Shown: positions 34,305 through 43,425 of the stretch, in pieces
Layout: every line of letters begins with the position of its first letter
Position numbering within the stretch: position 1 is the stretch's first letter
Assembly (NCBI GenBank): GCA_963792885.1
Contig: CAWBXX010000003.1
Coordinates: 434,001-498,000, forward strand
DNA: 64,000 nt
Direction: 5' to 3'
Source: DASWJZ01 sp963792885
GTDB lineage: Bacteria > Pseudomonadota > Alphaproteobacteria > Rhizobiales > Afifellaceae
Position numbers and translations under genes: made by a program
The notes under the pieces: generated by a model
The model's input: the letters and a program-made list of their open reading frames with translations, nothing else
Told to the model about the DNA's origin: nothing
Databases searched by the model: none

Positions 34305-35419
34305 CCTCCCCCCGAGCGAGCACACGCCTGAGAGGGCTGATATTCGCGGATGCCAGGCGCTCGGCGTTTCGCCGACTTGGCTACGCGCTTGTGCCTGCGC
34401 TCTTGTGCACCGGCCTCTTCTGGTTTGTCGTCGCACGACTGCCGGAGCCGGACACGCTGACGATCATCGACGCGCGTACGGAGACGATAGAGTTCACCGT
34501 CGCGAACGCGCGCCTGGCGGCATTTCCCACCGAGGGGCTCTTTGTGAACTCAGGCCCGGCCGACCTGGTCGGCCGTTGCGCGGAAGGAGACCTCATTCCC
34601 GATGCGCGCACCAAAGTTCAATACCTGATGCAGCCGCGGCTTGTTGTGGTCGTCAGTGGAACCGGCGTCGTCCGCACGCAGGACCGCGAGACGGTATTCA
34701 ACACGAGCGAATCTCCACCGGGCGATGCTTCCGAGCCGACCGACCTCGTCTTCGTTCGCAACGCCGAGGATTGCAAAGATATGACGGCCGTTCGCCTTCC
34801 GGTCTGGGGACCCGGTGCGATAGGCGGCTGGTTCAGTCCGCAGCCTGAAACCGGCGGCATCCTGCTGTCGGGCACACTGCACGTTTTCGGTAGAACGCTC
34901 GATCTCGGAATCTTCGGACGCGGCGGCGCCCTCTATCCCGCCTACGATGATCCGATCCCGCTCCCTGCCGGCGGACGCATGTGGACCGACGAGGACAGGA
35001 ATGCGTCATCCGAGGGGACCGAGCGCACCGCGCTCTTCGGCTTCGCGACGGTCGACAAGGAAGGATACTTGCATGCAGAGCTATCGACCGACGCTCCGAC
35101 CTTGATGATCACCCAACCAGGCGACTCGGTGTTGGCGAGCCGTATCGAGATCGGCACTTTCACGCAGGCACTGAACGACCCAAACCTTCTCAGGCTGCAG
35201 GTGATCATTGCGATCGGCTTTGCGTTCCTTCCGCTGACGGCCGCCATGGTGACACTGTTGATCATGGAAGAGCGGAAGGGCGACGCCGTGAATGGGGAGA
35301 AACCACATGAGCCGGAAAATCGCGAACCGCTACTCGCAGCGGACGCTGCTGAGCCCGCGGCGGCTCCAAAGGCTCAGCCGCTGGCTGACGATTCTGACGA
35401 TGCTGCTGGTGACGCTTGA
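34301..35419 (+). CDS. bitopic membrane protein with large periplasmic domain, second gene of envelope operon
   Basis: 372 residues from a GTG overlapping the previous stop. Helix 1 (LGYALVPALLCTGLFWFVVA) is followed by about 260 periplasmic residues of beta character (LTIIDARTETIEFTV, LLSGTLHVFGRTLDLGIFG, two Cys near GRCAEGD and AEDCKD). Helix 2 (LQVIIAIGFAFLPLTAAMVT) precedes an acidic Ala/Glu/Asp-rich cytoplasmic tail. Its 3' end overlaps the protease gene by about 110 bases. No family recognised; the domain could bind a neighbouring secreted product. Confidence 0.65.
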   Translation: MTSPRASTRLRGLIFADARRSAFRRLGYALVPALLCTGLFWFVVARLPEPDTLTIIDARTETIEFTVANARLAAFPTEGLFVNSGPADLVGRCAEGDLIPDARTKVQYLMQPRLVVVVSGTGVVRTQDRETVFNTSESPPGDASEPTDLVFVRNAEDCKDMTAVRLPVWGPGAIGGWFSPQPETGGILLSGTLHVFGRTLDLGIFGRGGALYPAYDDPIPLPAGGRMWTDEDRNASSEGTERTALFGFATVDKEGYLHAELSTDAPTLMITQPGDSVLASRIEIGTFTQALNDPNLLRLQVIIAIGFAFLPLTAAMVTLLIMEERKGDAVNGEKPHEPENREPLLAADAAEPAAAPKAQPLADDSDDAAGDA

Positions 35420-36435
35420 GACGGGCTTCGCACACGCCGAGGTCATCCTGCTGCAGCGCGAAGATGGCGAACACGGGGTCGGCTGGCTTTTCCGTGATCA
35501 GGCGGGCGATTGCCGCATAGCGACGCCGCGCCACGTGATTGAGGACAGCGCGCACGAGCTGGTGGCGCCAAATGCGATTGACCGCCACGATCGTGTGCTG
35601 GCGACCAGCCAGCCCGTCGCTCCCGATCCCGGTCTCGACCTCGCCTTCCTGCACGTGGAAGGCGTGCTTGCGGACGAAGGCTGCTCGCTATCGCGCCTCT
35701 CCAGTGTCCCACTGGACTACTTCATCTCCAATTGGACACACGGCGTTCTGTCCGTAGCCACGCCCGTCGACGGTCAGCAGACGATCCAGGTGGAGAGGCT
35801 TGTAAGCACGCGCAACTCGGCCGGAGGCGGAACCATCGCCATCGGCGCGGCCGCCGGCTCCGGCACTCTGCAGAAAGGAATGAGCGGCGGCGTTGTCATG
35901 GCGGGTGACCGCCCAATCGCGATGCTAGTTGAGGTGGATTCGGAGACCGAGACGGGGATTGCCCTCCGCTTCGACCTGATCGCCGCCGCATTGGCTGCAG
36001 TCGAGACGGAGACAGCGGGGTCAGCCGCTCACGCGAAACCGCGCGGAAGCGTGCAAGATGTCGCCGTTCTCGACGGGCTGATCAGGCCCGGCGGAAGCAT
36101 CGAGGCGTTCCTCGATCAGGGGCAGCCGCTTGTGCTTGCAGCGAAGAGCGGCCGTGTCGTGTTGCTTGTGCGCAGTCGGGGCCCGGTATCAACCACCGGG
36201 CTGGAGCTTCGAATGGACACCGACGACCGACCTGTTGACAAGGTCATCGTCGAGGCCGCGGCCGGCTCAGGTCCGCTCGCAATCGTCAGAATATGTGACG
36301 GAGGCGATGATGCCCGCGAGCTTGTGTGCCAGTTTGCACCCCGCAGGCTCGACCGAGTTCAAACTCACCTTGGTGCCCGCGGCCGGCAAGGACATTCGGC
36401 TTCAAGGTATCGACTTCCTCGTCGTCGGAGGTTAG
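35307..36435 (+). pseudogene. trypsin-like serine protease, third gene of envelope operon, one late frameshift
   Basis: ATG 35307 follows GGGAG by eight bases (upstream ATG 35292 possible). A signal peptide (LTILTMLLVTLETGFAHA) precedes a trypsin-fold domain. The triad reads as His in TPRHVIEDS, Asp in PGLDLAFLHV and Ser in KGMSGGVVMAGDRPIAMLVE. A C-terminal beta domain follows (QGQPLVLAAKSGRVVLLVR). One extra C in the run 36339-36342 shifts the frame. Without it the end reads AGSTEFKLTLVPAAGKDIRL, QGIDFLVVGG and stops at 36435. Repaired length is about 375 residues. The catalytic part is upstream of the shift. Confidence 0.72.
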
Positions 36436-37119
36436 CTAGAACATAGCGGCGGAGATCGACATCGGTCCGCCCCAATTATACCCCTCGCAGGTGACCGTTC
36501 CCCGCAGCTCCAGCTCAGCGGTCGGCGTGATGTCGAAGTCACAGACGGGGGCGCTTGACCTTGCCATGTGCACCTTGGTTCGAAAGACGAGCCTGTCGCC
36601 TAGCACACGGCCTTCGCCTGTGAATTGATCGTCCTTCCGGTCCAGCCGCATCATTGCGTAGACGTTGAAGCTGCCATCCTCGCTCAGATTCTCGAACAGA
36701 ATGGGCATCTTGCCGCCGGCGCCCTCATGATCCTGGTACACGAAGCCTAATGCACCCTGGACGTGGCCGCTGTCTTTCTTCACGGCCGTCTCCACCTCGC
36801 TCGGAAGGGCCCAATCGAACGGCACCAGGTCGACATAGCCAAGATAGGCGAGCATGGCGGCGCTTCTAAGCCGGGGATCCTCGATTGCCATGGCCGTCCG
36901 GACGGCAAGCTCGGTCTTGAGCCGATCGCCTTCGGCAACGATCTCTTGAAAGTTGAGCAGGCGCATAAGCGGGTCAGGATCGTTGACTTGCTCCTGAATC
37001 ATCAACAGCTCCGCATATCGTTCCTGCTTTGATTGAGACCAAGCCGGCGGTGCCATAGTAGAGACGTCACAGGCTATCAACACTAGGCCAGCAACGAAAT
37101 GTCGAGTCGTAAGAAACAT
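36436..37119 (-). CDS. secreted protein of unknown function facing the envelope operon
   Basis: 227 residues with a signal peptide (HFVAGLVLIACDVSTMAPPA, cut near AWSQ). The first half of the mature chain is helical (YAELLMIQEQVNDPDPLMRL, TAMAIEDPRLRSAAMLAYLG). The second half is a beta region (FENLSEDGSFNVYAMMRLDR, TAELELRGTVTCEGYNWGG) with two Cys. Its stop codon abuts the stop of the protease gene. No family recognised; the shared exported nature suggests a common compartment with the operon. Confidence 0.6.
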   Translation of the reverse strand: MFLTTRHFVAGLVLIACDVSTMAPPAWSQSKQERYAELLMIQEQVNDPDPLMRLLNFQEIVAEGDRLKTELAVRTAMAIEDPRLRSAAMLAYLGYVDLVPFDWALPSEVETAVKKDSGHVQGALGFVYQDHEGAGGKMPILFENLSEDGSFNVYAMMRLDRKDDQFTGEGRVLGDRLVFRTKVHMARSSAPVCDFDITPTAELELRGTVTCEGYNWGGPMSISAAMF

Positions 37120-37268
37120 CGAAAAGACCTATAGATATGTGGTATCCGGCTGTGACTTTATCGAAAGAAGCGCCGGGAATTGAGGCTGATGTTGACATCC
37201 ATTGACTGTCACTCTGCCGGGTCGCGCGAACGGTTCGGTTCGTATCCGGCCGGCGCCTAGCGCCGGGA

Positions 37269-38048
37269 TCACCTGCCCAAGGCGGATATCCGGCGCATCT
37301 CCTCCGGCGCCAGCTCGAAGTCGAAGACGCCGAAATTCTCGACGATGCGCTTGGGCTCGGAGGAGCGCGGGATCGCGATGTTCATCGGGTGCTGGATTTG
37401 CCAGCGGAGAACGATTTGCGCCGGGGTCTTCCCTTTCGCATCCGCGATCTCGGTGATGACGCGGTGAGTGAGGCGCCGTGCCTTGCCAAGGGGAGAGTAG
37501 GAAGTGATCGAGATATCGTGCTTGCGGCAGGCCTCGAAGAGCGCGCTCTGGTCGAGCCAGGGATGATGCTCGATCTGGTTCGTCACGATCGGGGCGTCGG
37601 CCAGCGCAACCGCCTCCTCGACCTGGCGCACCGAGAAATTTGAGATGCCGATGTGCCGGGTGAGGCCGCGGCGCTTGCTGTCGCAAAGCGCGAAGATCTG
37701 CTCCTCCAGGGACACCGACGTGCTCGGCCAATGGATGAGAAGAAGGTCGATCATGTCGAGCCTTAGCCGCTTCAGGCTCGCTTCCGCCGAGCGCTGGAAT
37801 GGCCCGTCGCCGGCCTCGCTCGCCCAAACCTTGGTGGTGACGAATATCTCTTGCCTCGGCGTCGCGTGGTTTGCGATCGCCTCCCCGACCTCGCTCTCGT
37901 TTCCATACATCGCCGCGGTGTCGAGGTGGCGATAGCCGGCGTCGAGCGCCGCTTCGACCGCGTGGACGGCCGTTCCGCCCCGGAGCTCCCATGTGCCGAA
38001 CCCCATGACCGGAATTTCGGCGCCGTTCGCCTTCACCGTGAGCGTCAT
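37269..38048 (-). CDS. aldo/keto reductase
   Basis: 259 residues. AKR motifs: GFGTWELRG, DTAAMYGNESEVG (catalytic Asp and Tyr), FVTTKVW (Lys), LLLIHWPST (His), HIGISNF and VTNQIEHHP, followed by IAIPRSS and the NADPH-binding PKRIVENFGVFDF. It reduces carbonyl compounds with NADPH, substrate unknown. The stop falls about ten to fifteen residues before the usual family end, and a shifted frame continues, so the tail may be clipped by an indel. ATGA overlap with the upstream GNAT gene indicates co-translation. Confidence 0.9.
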   Translation of the reverse strand: MTLTVKANGAEIPVMGFGTWELRGGTAVHAVEAALDAGYRHLDTAAMYGNESEVGEAIANHATPRQEIFVTTKVWASEAGDGPFQRSAEASLKRLRLDMIDLLLIHWPSTSVSLEEQIFALCDSKRRGLTRHIGISNFSVRQVEEAVALADAPIVTNQIEHHPWLDQSALFEACRKHDISITSYSPLGKARRLTHRVITEIADAKGKTPAQIVLRWQIQHPMNIAIPRSSEPKRIVENFGVFDFELAPEEMRRISALGR

Positions 38049-38656
38049 CGCCGCTTTGCCTCCTCGGCCGTCCGTTTGCCCGCGCGTCCTGAAATCGCCC
38101 TCCGCATCAGCGGGCGCGTCGGCGAACGGCGCGCCACCTCCTCGAAGCCTGCGGCGCGAAACACCGAGGCGATGCCGACATAGCCCTCCCCCCAGATGAG
38201 CTTCCGATCCGTCTCGATCGGACAGGCCTCGACCACGGTGGCACCCTCCTTCCGCGCGAAGGCGACGGCGCCGTCGAGAAGCCGCCGCATCAGGCTCTGC
38301 CCGCGGTGGCCGGCGCGGATGTAAAAGCAGTTCACTGCCCACACTCCCTCGATATCCTTGTACGGCGCGGCGACACGCGACCGGTTCATCTGCGGCAATG
38401 TCGCGCGCGGGCCGATCGCGCACCAGCCGACTGCCTTTTCGCCCTCGTAGGCGAGAATACCGGGCGGCGGGCCGGCTTCGACCAGTGCGCGGAACCGGTC
38501 GCGCTTCTCCTCGCGCGGTACGATCTTCCACTCGCTTCGCGGCATCCGCCACCACATGCACCAGCAGCCGGAATTGGCGCCGCGCTCAGGCCCGAAAAGA
38601 TCGACAAGGTCGTCCCAGCGTTCCGGCGTGAGCGGATGAAGCTGGAGCGCGGGCAT
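38045..38656 (-). CDS. GNAT-family N-acetyltransferase
   Basis: 203 residues. N-terminal LHPLTPERWDDLVDLFGPER and a Trp/Cys-rich loop GCWCMWWRMPRSEW are typical of a GNAT subgroup. The acetyl-CoA site is FYIRAGHRGQSLMRRLLDGA (Q/R-x-x-G-x-G/A-like). The C-terminus is Arg/Ala-rich. The substrate is unknown. The stop overlaps the aldo/keto reductase start. Confidence 0.85.
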   Translation of the reverse strand: MPALQLHPLTPERWDDLVDLFGPERGANSGCWCMWWRMPRSEWKIVPREEKRDRFRALVEAGPPPGILAYEGEKAVGWCAIGPRATLPQMNRSRVAAPYKDIEGVWAVNCFYIRAGHRGQSLMRRLLDGAVAFARKEGATVVEACPIETDRKLIWGEGYVGIASVFRAAGFEEVARRSPTRPLMRRAISGRAGKRTAEEAKRR

Positions 38657-38659
38657 GCC

Positions 38660-39502
38660 TCAGCGCCTGCGGGCGGCTCGCTCGCGGCGGTGGCCATCCG
38701 TGCGCAGCGGCTTCTGCCCGCGGCGATAGTGCAGGTAGATCAGGAGCGCGAGCGGTATCGACGGATAGATGAACCACGGCTTCGCCAGCCCGTCGAAGAG
38801 CACGTTGATCGCGAAGAGGAAGGCGATCACGCCGGCCGCCACACGGACGCGCCGCGGCTGGTGCTGAAGCCAGCCGAGCGCACCTTCGATCAGCGAAGCG
38901 ATGCGCGTGATCGCCGAGGTCGGCTGAGCCGGCGGCGCCTCCGCCCGCGCATCGGGCGCGTGTTGCACCACGATCTCCGGATCGTTGCGGCCGCTCATGC
39001 GCACCTTGTAGCTCGGCACGCGCTCGCCCGCGTCGGTGACCCGCTGATCGCCAGCGAAGTCGAAGGCAAGCGCGAGCTGCTTATGGGCGAGGCTGTAGAC
39101 TGTGCCCGACACCATAATCCCGCCCGGCTCCGCCAAGGCCTGAAGCCGCTGCGCGACGTTGACGCCGTCGCCATAGAGGTCGTCCCTGTCGATCATCACG
39201 TCGCCGAGATTGATGCCGATGCGAAACCACATCTGCTTTTCCTTCGACAGACTGTGGTTCTCGGTTTGAAGCGACTCCTGGATCTCGACCGCACAGCGGA
39301 CCGCCTCGACCACGCTCGCGAACTCGGCGATGACGGCGTCGCCCCAGGTGTTGATCTGCCGCCCGTCATGGCGGTCGAAGAGCCCGCCCATGATGGTGCG
39401 ATAGCGGTTCAAACGCTCAAGCGTCGCCGCCTCGTCGCTTGCCATCAGCGTCGAGTAACCCTGCGCGTCGGCGAAAAGAATGGTTGTGAGCTTGCGCTTC
39501 AC
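38660..39502 (-). CDS. class III adenylate/guanylate cyclase, catalytic domain N-terminal, membrane helices C-terminal
   Basis: 280 residues from a GTG at 39502 (VKRKLTTILFADAQGYSTLM). The two metal Asp are in FADAQGYS and NTWGDAVIAEF, and the transition-state Asn/Arg are in GDGVNVAQRLQALA. The position of the adenine-specifying Lys (usually before T-x-GD) is Asn here, so nucleotide preference is open. After about residue 200 come a basic linker and two membrane helices (AAGVIAFLFAINVLFDGLA and WFIYPSIPLALLIYL), the reverse of the usual sensor-first order. Confidence 0.86.
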   Translation of the reverse strand: MKRKLTTILFADAQGYSTLMASDEAATLERLNRYRTIMGGLFDRHDGRQINTWGDAVIAEFASVVEAVRCAVEIQESLQTENHSLSKEKQMWFRIGINLGDVMIDRDDLYGDGVNVAQRLQALAEPGGIMVSGTVYSLAHKQLALAFDFAGDQRVTDAGERVPSYKVRMSGRNDPEIVVQHAPDARAEAPPAQPTSAITRIASLIEGALGWLQHQPRRVRVAAGVIAFLFAINVLFDGLAKPWFIYPSIPLALLIYLHYRRGQKPLRTDGHRRERAARRR

Positions 39503-39597
39503 GGGCGCGTCCCCGCGGTTCCCGGCGGCGCTCCGTATGGGACAAATTCGGCGAAAACCCAACCCGGCAGTTCAACAGCCCTGAAAACCAGCTTCGC

Positions 39598-40770
39598 CTA
39601 ACCCGTCTTGTCGAATATCTCCCGCCCGATCAGCATGCGGCGGATCTCGCTGGTCCCGGCGCCGATCTCGTAGAGTTTCGCGTCACGGAGCAGCCGCCCG
39701 GTCGGGTAGCCGTTGATGTAGCCGTTGCCACCGAGGCACTGGACGGCGTCGAGGCAGACCTGCGTCGCCTTCTCCGAGGCAAAGAGGATGGCACCAGCCG
39801 CATCCTCGCGCGTCGTCTCGCCACGATCGCAGGCCTTGGCCACGGCATAGACGTAGGCGCGCGCCGCGTTCAGCGTCACGTACATGTCGGCGAGCTTGCC
39901 CTGCATCAGTTGGAACGCGCCGATCGGCTGGCCGAACTGCTTGCGCTCGTGCACGTAGGGGATGACCACGTCGAGCGCCGCCTGCATCAGTCCGAGCGGC
40001 CCTGCCGCAAGCACGGTGCGCTCGTAGTCGAGCCCGGACATCAGCACCTTGACGCCCTCCCCCACCTTGCCGAGCACGTTCTCTGCCGGCACCTCGCAGT
40101 CCTCGAAGACGAGCTCGCCCGTTTCCGATCCACGCATACCGAGCTTGTCGAGCTTCTGCGCGACAGAAAAACCTTTGAACCCCCTCTCCACGATGAACGC
40201 GGTGATGCCGCGCGCGCCGGCCGAGGGATCGGTCTTGGCGTAGACGACGAGCGTGTCGGCTTGCGGTCCGTTGGTGATCCAGAATTTCGAGCCGTTCAGG
40301 ATGTAGCGGTCGCCACTCCGGTCGGCGCGAAGCTGCATCGAGACCACGTCAGAGCCGGCGCCCGCCTCCGACATCGCCAGAGCGCCAAGATGCTCGCCGG
40401 AAATGAGCCTCGGCAGATAGCGCTCTTTCTGCTCCGGCCGGCCCCAGCGGAAAATCTGGTTCACGCAGAGATTGGAATGCGCGCCGTAAGAGAGCCCAAC
40501 CGAGCCGGAGGCGCGGGAGACCTCCTCCATGGCAACGCAATGCTCGAGATAGCCGAAACCGGCGCCGCCATCATCTTCGGAAACCGTTATGCCGTGCAGC
40601 CCGAGCGCTCCCATCTCCGGCCAGAGCTCACGCGGAAACCAGTCTTCGCGGTCGATCTTCTCCGCCAGCGGCGCGATCTTGTCAGAGGCAAAACTTGCGA
40701 CCGTGTCGCGCAGCATGTCGGCGGTTGCGCCTAGGCCGAAATCGAACGTGCGCGGAGCATTCGGGAGCAT
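39598..40770 (-). CDS. ivd: isovaleryl-CoA dehydrogenase
   Basis: Oxidises isovaleryl-CoA to 3-methylcrotonyl-CoA in leucine degradation, passing electrons to ETF. 390 residues from ATG 40770. Acyl-CoA dehydrogenase motifs: LSYGAHSNLCVNQI, ALAMSEAGAGSDVVSM and KFWITNGPQADTLVVY. The catalytic Glu of the IVD type is in SGLDYERTVLA instead of at the C-terminal position, where the sequence is YEIGAGTSEIRRMLIGR, as in true IVDs. Its product is the substrate of MccAB, encoded 11 and 23 kb away. Confidence 0.94.
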   Translation of the reverse strand: MLPNAPRTFDFGLGATADMLRDTVASFASDKIAPLAEKIDREDWFPRELWPEMGALGLHGITVSEDDGGAGFGYLEHCVAMEEVSRASGSVGLSYGAHSNLCVNQIFRWGRPEQKERYLPRLISGEHLGALAMSEAGAGSDVVSMQLRADRSGDRYILNGSKFWITNGPQADTLVVYAKTDPSAGARGITAFIVERGFKGFSVAQKLDKLGMRGSETGELVFEDCEVPAENVLGKVGEGVKVLMSGLDYERTVLAAGPLGLMQAALDVVIPYVHERKQFGQPIGAFQLMQGKLADMYVTLNAARAYVYAVAKACDRGETTREDAAGAILFASEKATQVCLDAVQCLGGNGYINGYPTGRLLRDAKLYEIGAGTSEIRRMLIGREIFDKTG

Positions 40771-41183
40771 GGAAACCGCCTTTCGGCAATCACCATGCCG
40801 CCCGAACAGCAAGACCGCAATCGCAACGCGCGCAACGCCGGCCGAGACGGCCGACACAGCACAAATCCCTTGGAGAGGTCGCGGTTCTTGCGGCGAAGCG
40901 GAAAGAGCTTCAGGAGAGGTAGCGCGCTCCGATGGCCCCCCGAAATTTCCCACACCTGATAAAATTTCGACCGCTCCATGAGGGGGAGGTTGGGGCGGTA
41001 GGCCATGTACTCATGAAACCGTGAGAACGATCAGGTCGGACTCGCGTCTGCTTTTGGATGCATCGCCGACGTCGCGGACGCGGCTCTGAAAGCCAGAGAA
41101 GCGCCAAAGACAGACGTCACAGGTTTTCGCACAACGTGAGATTACCGAGAGCCGTTGCAGTTGGCGAACCGATGCGATGCCAG
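40771..41183. other. 413-base gene-free stretch between ivd and the LysR gene
   Basis: No convincing gene, RNA or repeat seen. GAGGGGGAGG near 40980 resembles a ribosome site but no good frame follows. The part next to 40770 should hold the ivd promoter. Confidence 0.35.
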
Positions 41184-42008
41184 TTATCTTCCGACCAAAA
41201 TGTCCCGATCTGCCGCGAAAACCGACGCGAGCTTTGTCATTACGCTGCGGACGGAAGCGCGTTCGCGCTCCTTCGGATGGACGATGAGAAAGACCGGCTT
41301 CTTGGATGTCGTCTTAGGGTCGCTGACGCGTTCCAGCAGCGGATCGCCGTCGCCGACAAAGACCGGCAGAGTTGCCATGCCGGCACCGCTTCGCACCATT
41401 TCCACGACATCCGGCGGACTTGTCGCCTGGAGTGCGGCGTCCGCAAGTGATGCATCCTCGGGCGCGCGCGATTCGTGCGGCAGGACTATCCATCGTCTGG
41501 GTGCCGATGGTCGAGCGTAAGAGGCAAAGCCCATAGCGCCAATTCGCTTCGCGACGAGCCCGGGTTCAACCGGAAGCCGGTCGCGCAGTGCAATCGTCGC
41601 TTCGCGGCGCGCGATATCGTGCCAGTGGTCGGAAGACATCAGGACGAGGCGCGGCCCCCCGCAAAGACGGTCGATCCGCGCAGCCAGGAAACGACTGGTC
41701 CAGGGATCCGTCGAGATGCAGACAGGTAGCTCTGCGTCCCGGCTCCTGAACCGCTGCGCAATCCACCGGGCGCGTTCCTCGATGGCCTCTGCATCGGCCA
41801 CGAGAGCGCGGCCAGCCGCCGTCAAACGATAACCTCGTGGCAAGCGGTCAAAGAATCTTTCACCCAGCGCCGCTTCGAGGGCGAGCATCCGTCGGCCGAG
41901 CGTTGGCGCGCTGGTACCCGACAGCGCCGCCCCACGCGCCAGTCCTCCACCCCGCGCTGCCGCCAGAAAGAGGCGCAGATCCGACCATTCGAATGTCGTT
42001 TCATCCAT
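41184..42008 (-). CDS. LysR-family transcriptional regulator
   Basis: 274 residues from ATG 42008. The N-terminal winged helix-turn-helix is read as FEWSDLRLFLAAARGGGLAR, GAALSGTSAPTLGRRMLALE and FFDRLPRGYRLTAAG. The effector domain (residues 90-270) is somewhat short. It is divergent from an MFS exporter gene, and the intergenic region holds a palindrome (42072-42087), the usual arrangement of a LysR regulator controlling its neighbour. Confidence 0.87.
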   Translation of the reverse strand: MDETTFEWSDLRLFLAAARGGGLARGAALSGTSAPTLGRRMLALEAALGERFFDRLPRGYRLTAAGRALVADAEAIEERARWIAQRFRSRDAELPVCISTDPWTSRFLAARIDRLCGGPRLVLMSSDHWHDIARREATIALRDRLPVEPGLVAKRIGAMGFASYARPSAPRRWIVLPHESRAPEDASLADAALQATSPPDVVEMVRSGAGMATLPVFVGDGDPLLERVSDPKTTSKKPVFLIVHPKERERASVRSVMTKLASVFAADRDILVGR

Positions 42009-42071
42009 GAAATGAACACCTCGGTTTTCGCGAGTTGGCGCCGCTATCGCGCAGGATACATAAGCCGTCGG

Positions 42072-42087
42072 CACCTCATGTGAGGTG
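42072..42087. promoter_or_regulatory. 16-bp palindrome, candidate LysR operator
   Basis: CACCTCATGTGAGGTG is a perfect palindrome, 64 bases from the LysR start and 24 bases from the MFS start. It includes a T-rich/A-poor core unlike the T-N11-A consensus, so the assignment rests on symmetry and location. Confidence 0.5.
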
Positions 42088-42110
42088 TGTGCCGCTCTGG
42101 AGGACAGCCA

Positions 42111-43243
42111 TTGAGTTTTCGGGCCATACGCGCGCCTCTGATGGGATTTGCGATGATGGGCCTTTTCTGGGGCGCTTGGGGCGCAACCATACCTGCTGTG
42201 CAGCTCGCCACGGCCGCCAGCGACGCAGCGCTCGGTGGCGCGCTCCTCTGCGTCCCGCTCGGCGCGATTCCCGCAATGGTCGTAGGGGGGCGCCTTAACG
42301 ACCGCCGGGATCTTCGAACATCCTGCCGATAAGCATCGCGCTCTTCGCCGCATCGGCATTGCTGCCTTCCTTGGCGAGCTCGGTTTCACTCCTGGCATTA
42401 GCTCTGACGGTTCTCGGCGCCTGCTCGGGCCTCATGGACGTCAGCATGAATACCGCCGTATCGGCAGCCGAAGAGCGCACCGATCAGAACTACATGCAGC
42501 TCGCTCATGGGAGCTTCGCAATCATCTACGTCATGGCCGCGCTTGTGGTGGGTCAAGCCCGGGGTCTTGGATTCGGCCCTGTCACGATTCTCGCGACGGT
42601 TCTGATCACAGGTCTTGTGCTCGCACTGGGCGCCCTGCGTCGCGCTCAGGCTACGCCACCGAGGACGGAGCGTCCGCAGCGGCGCCCATTGAACGCGTGG
42701 CTTTTTGGACTCGGTATCGTCGCCGCTATTGCATTTCTGACTGAAAACGGCCTCCAGTCCTGGACCGCACTCTTCCTTGAACGTCTGATGGCCGCGCCGC
42801 CTCAAGTCTCCAGCATTGCTCCGGCGACCGTGGGGTTTGGGGTCGCGGCCGGGCGGCTCACGGCACATGCGCTTGGCAGACGCCTCAACGCGATCGCGAC
42901 GATAGCTTTGGGCGGTGCGCTCATAGTTCCGGGTAGTTTCATACTAGCTTCAGCGTCCCAGACAGCCGGCGCTGCGACCGGCACCCTCCTTGCCGCAGTC
43001 GGCTCCTCAGTCATTGCGCCCGCGGCTCTCAGCCTCGCGGGTCAGCGGGCGGGGGCGCAGCGGCGTGCGTCCGCAGTAGCCACGGTGGGTGTCATTGCCT
43101 ACTCCGGCTTCTTCTTCGGCCCGGCGCTGCTGGGGTTTCTCGCAAGTGATTTCGGGCTCCGCATCGCCATGGCCAGTCTTGCGGCCGGTGGATTGCTTGT
43201 CCTCTGTGCCGCTGCGCTCCTCTATCGATCAGCGCGGCCGTGA
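42111..43243 (+). pseudogene. MFS exporter (YbjJ-like), one frameshift
   Basis: Starts at TTG 42111, six bases after GGAGGA. The first helix reads GFAMMGLFWGAWGATIPAVQ, then GAIPAMVVGGRLNDR, the MFS loop 2-3 motif. Near 42300-42325 the frame is lost (one missing or two extra bases) and returns as ILPISIALFAASALLPSLAS, continuing to the stop at 43243 with about ten more helices (SGLMDVSMNTAVSAAEERTD, GLQSWTALFLERLMAAP). Repaired length is about 377 residues. The divergent LysR gene is its probable regulator. Confidence 0.82.
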
Positions 43244-43425
43244 GCGGTGGCACGACAGCTGCGCCTTCCGCACGTCCGGTTTGAAAGACAGCGACCGCTT
43301 CGGGTTACGAACTGCCCTCGTGATTTGGCGATGCGACGACCGCTTCCCGGTGGACTTCTACCTCGCCGTCATCAAGCGCGCCTGCATCCGCCTGCGGCTA
43401 CGGGTTTATGAATCCACCTCCTAGC

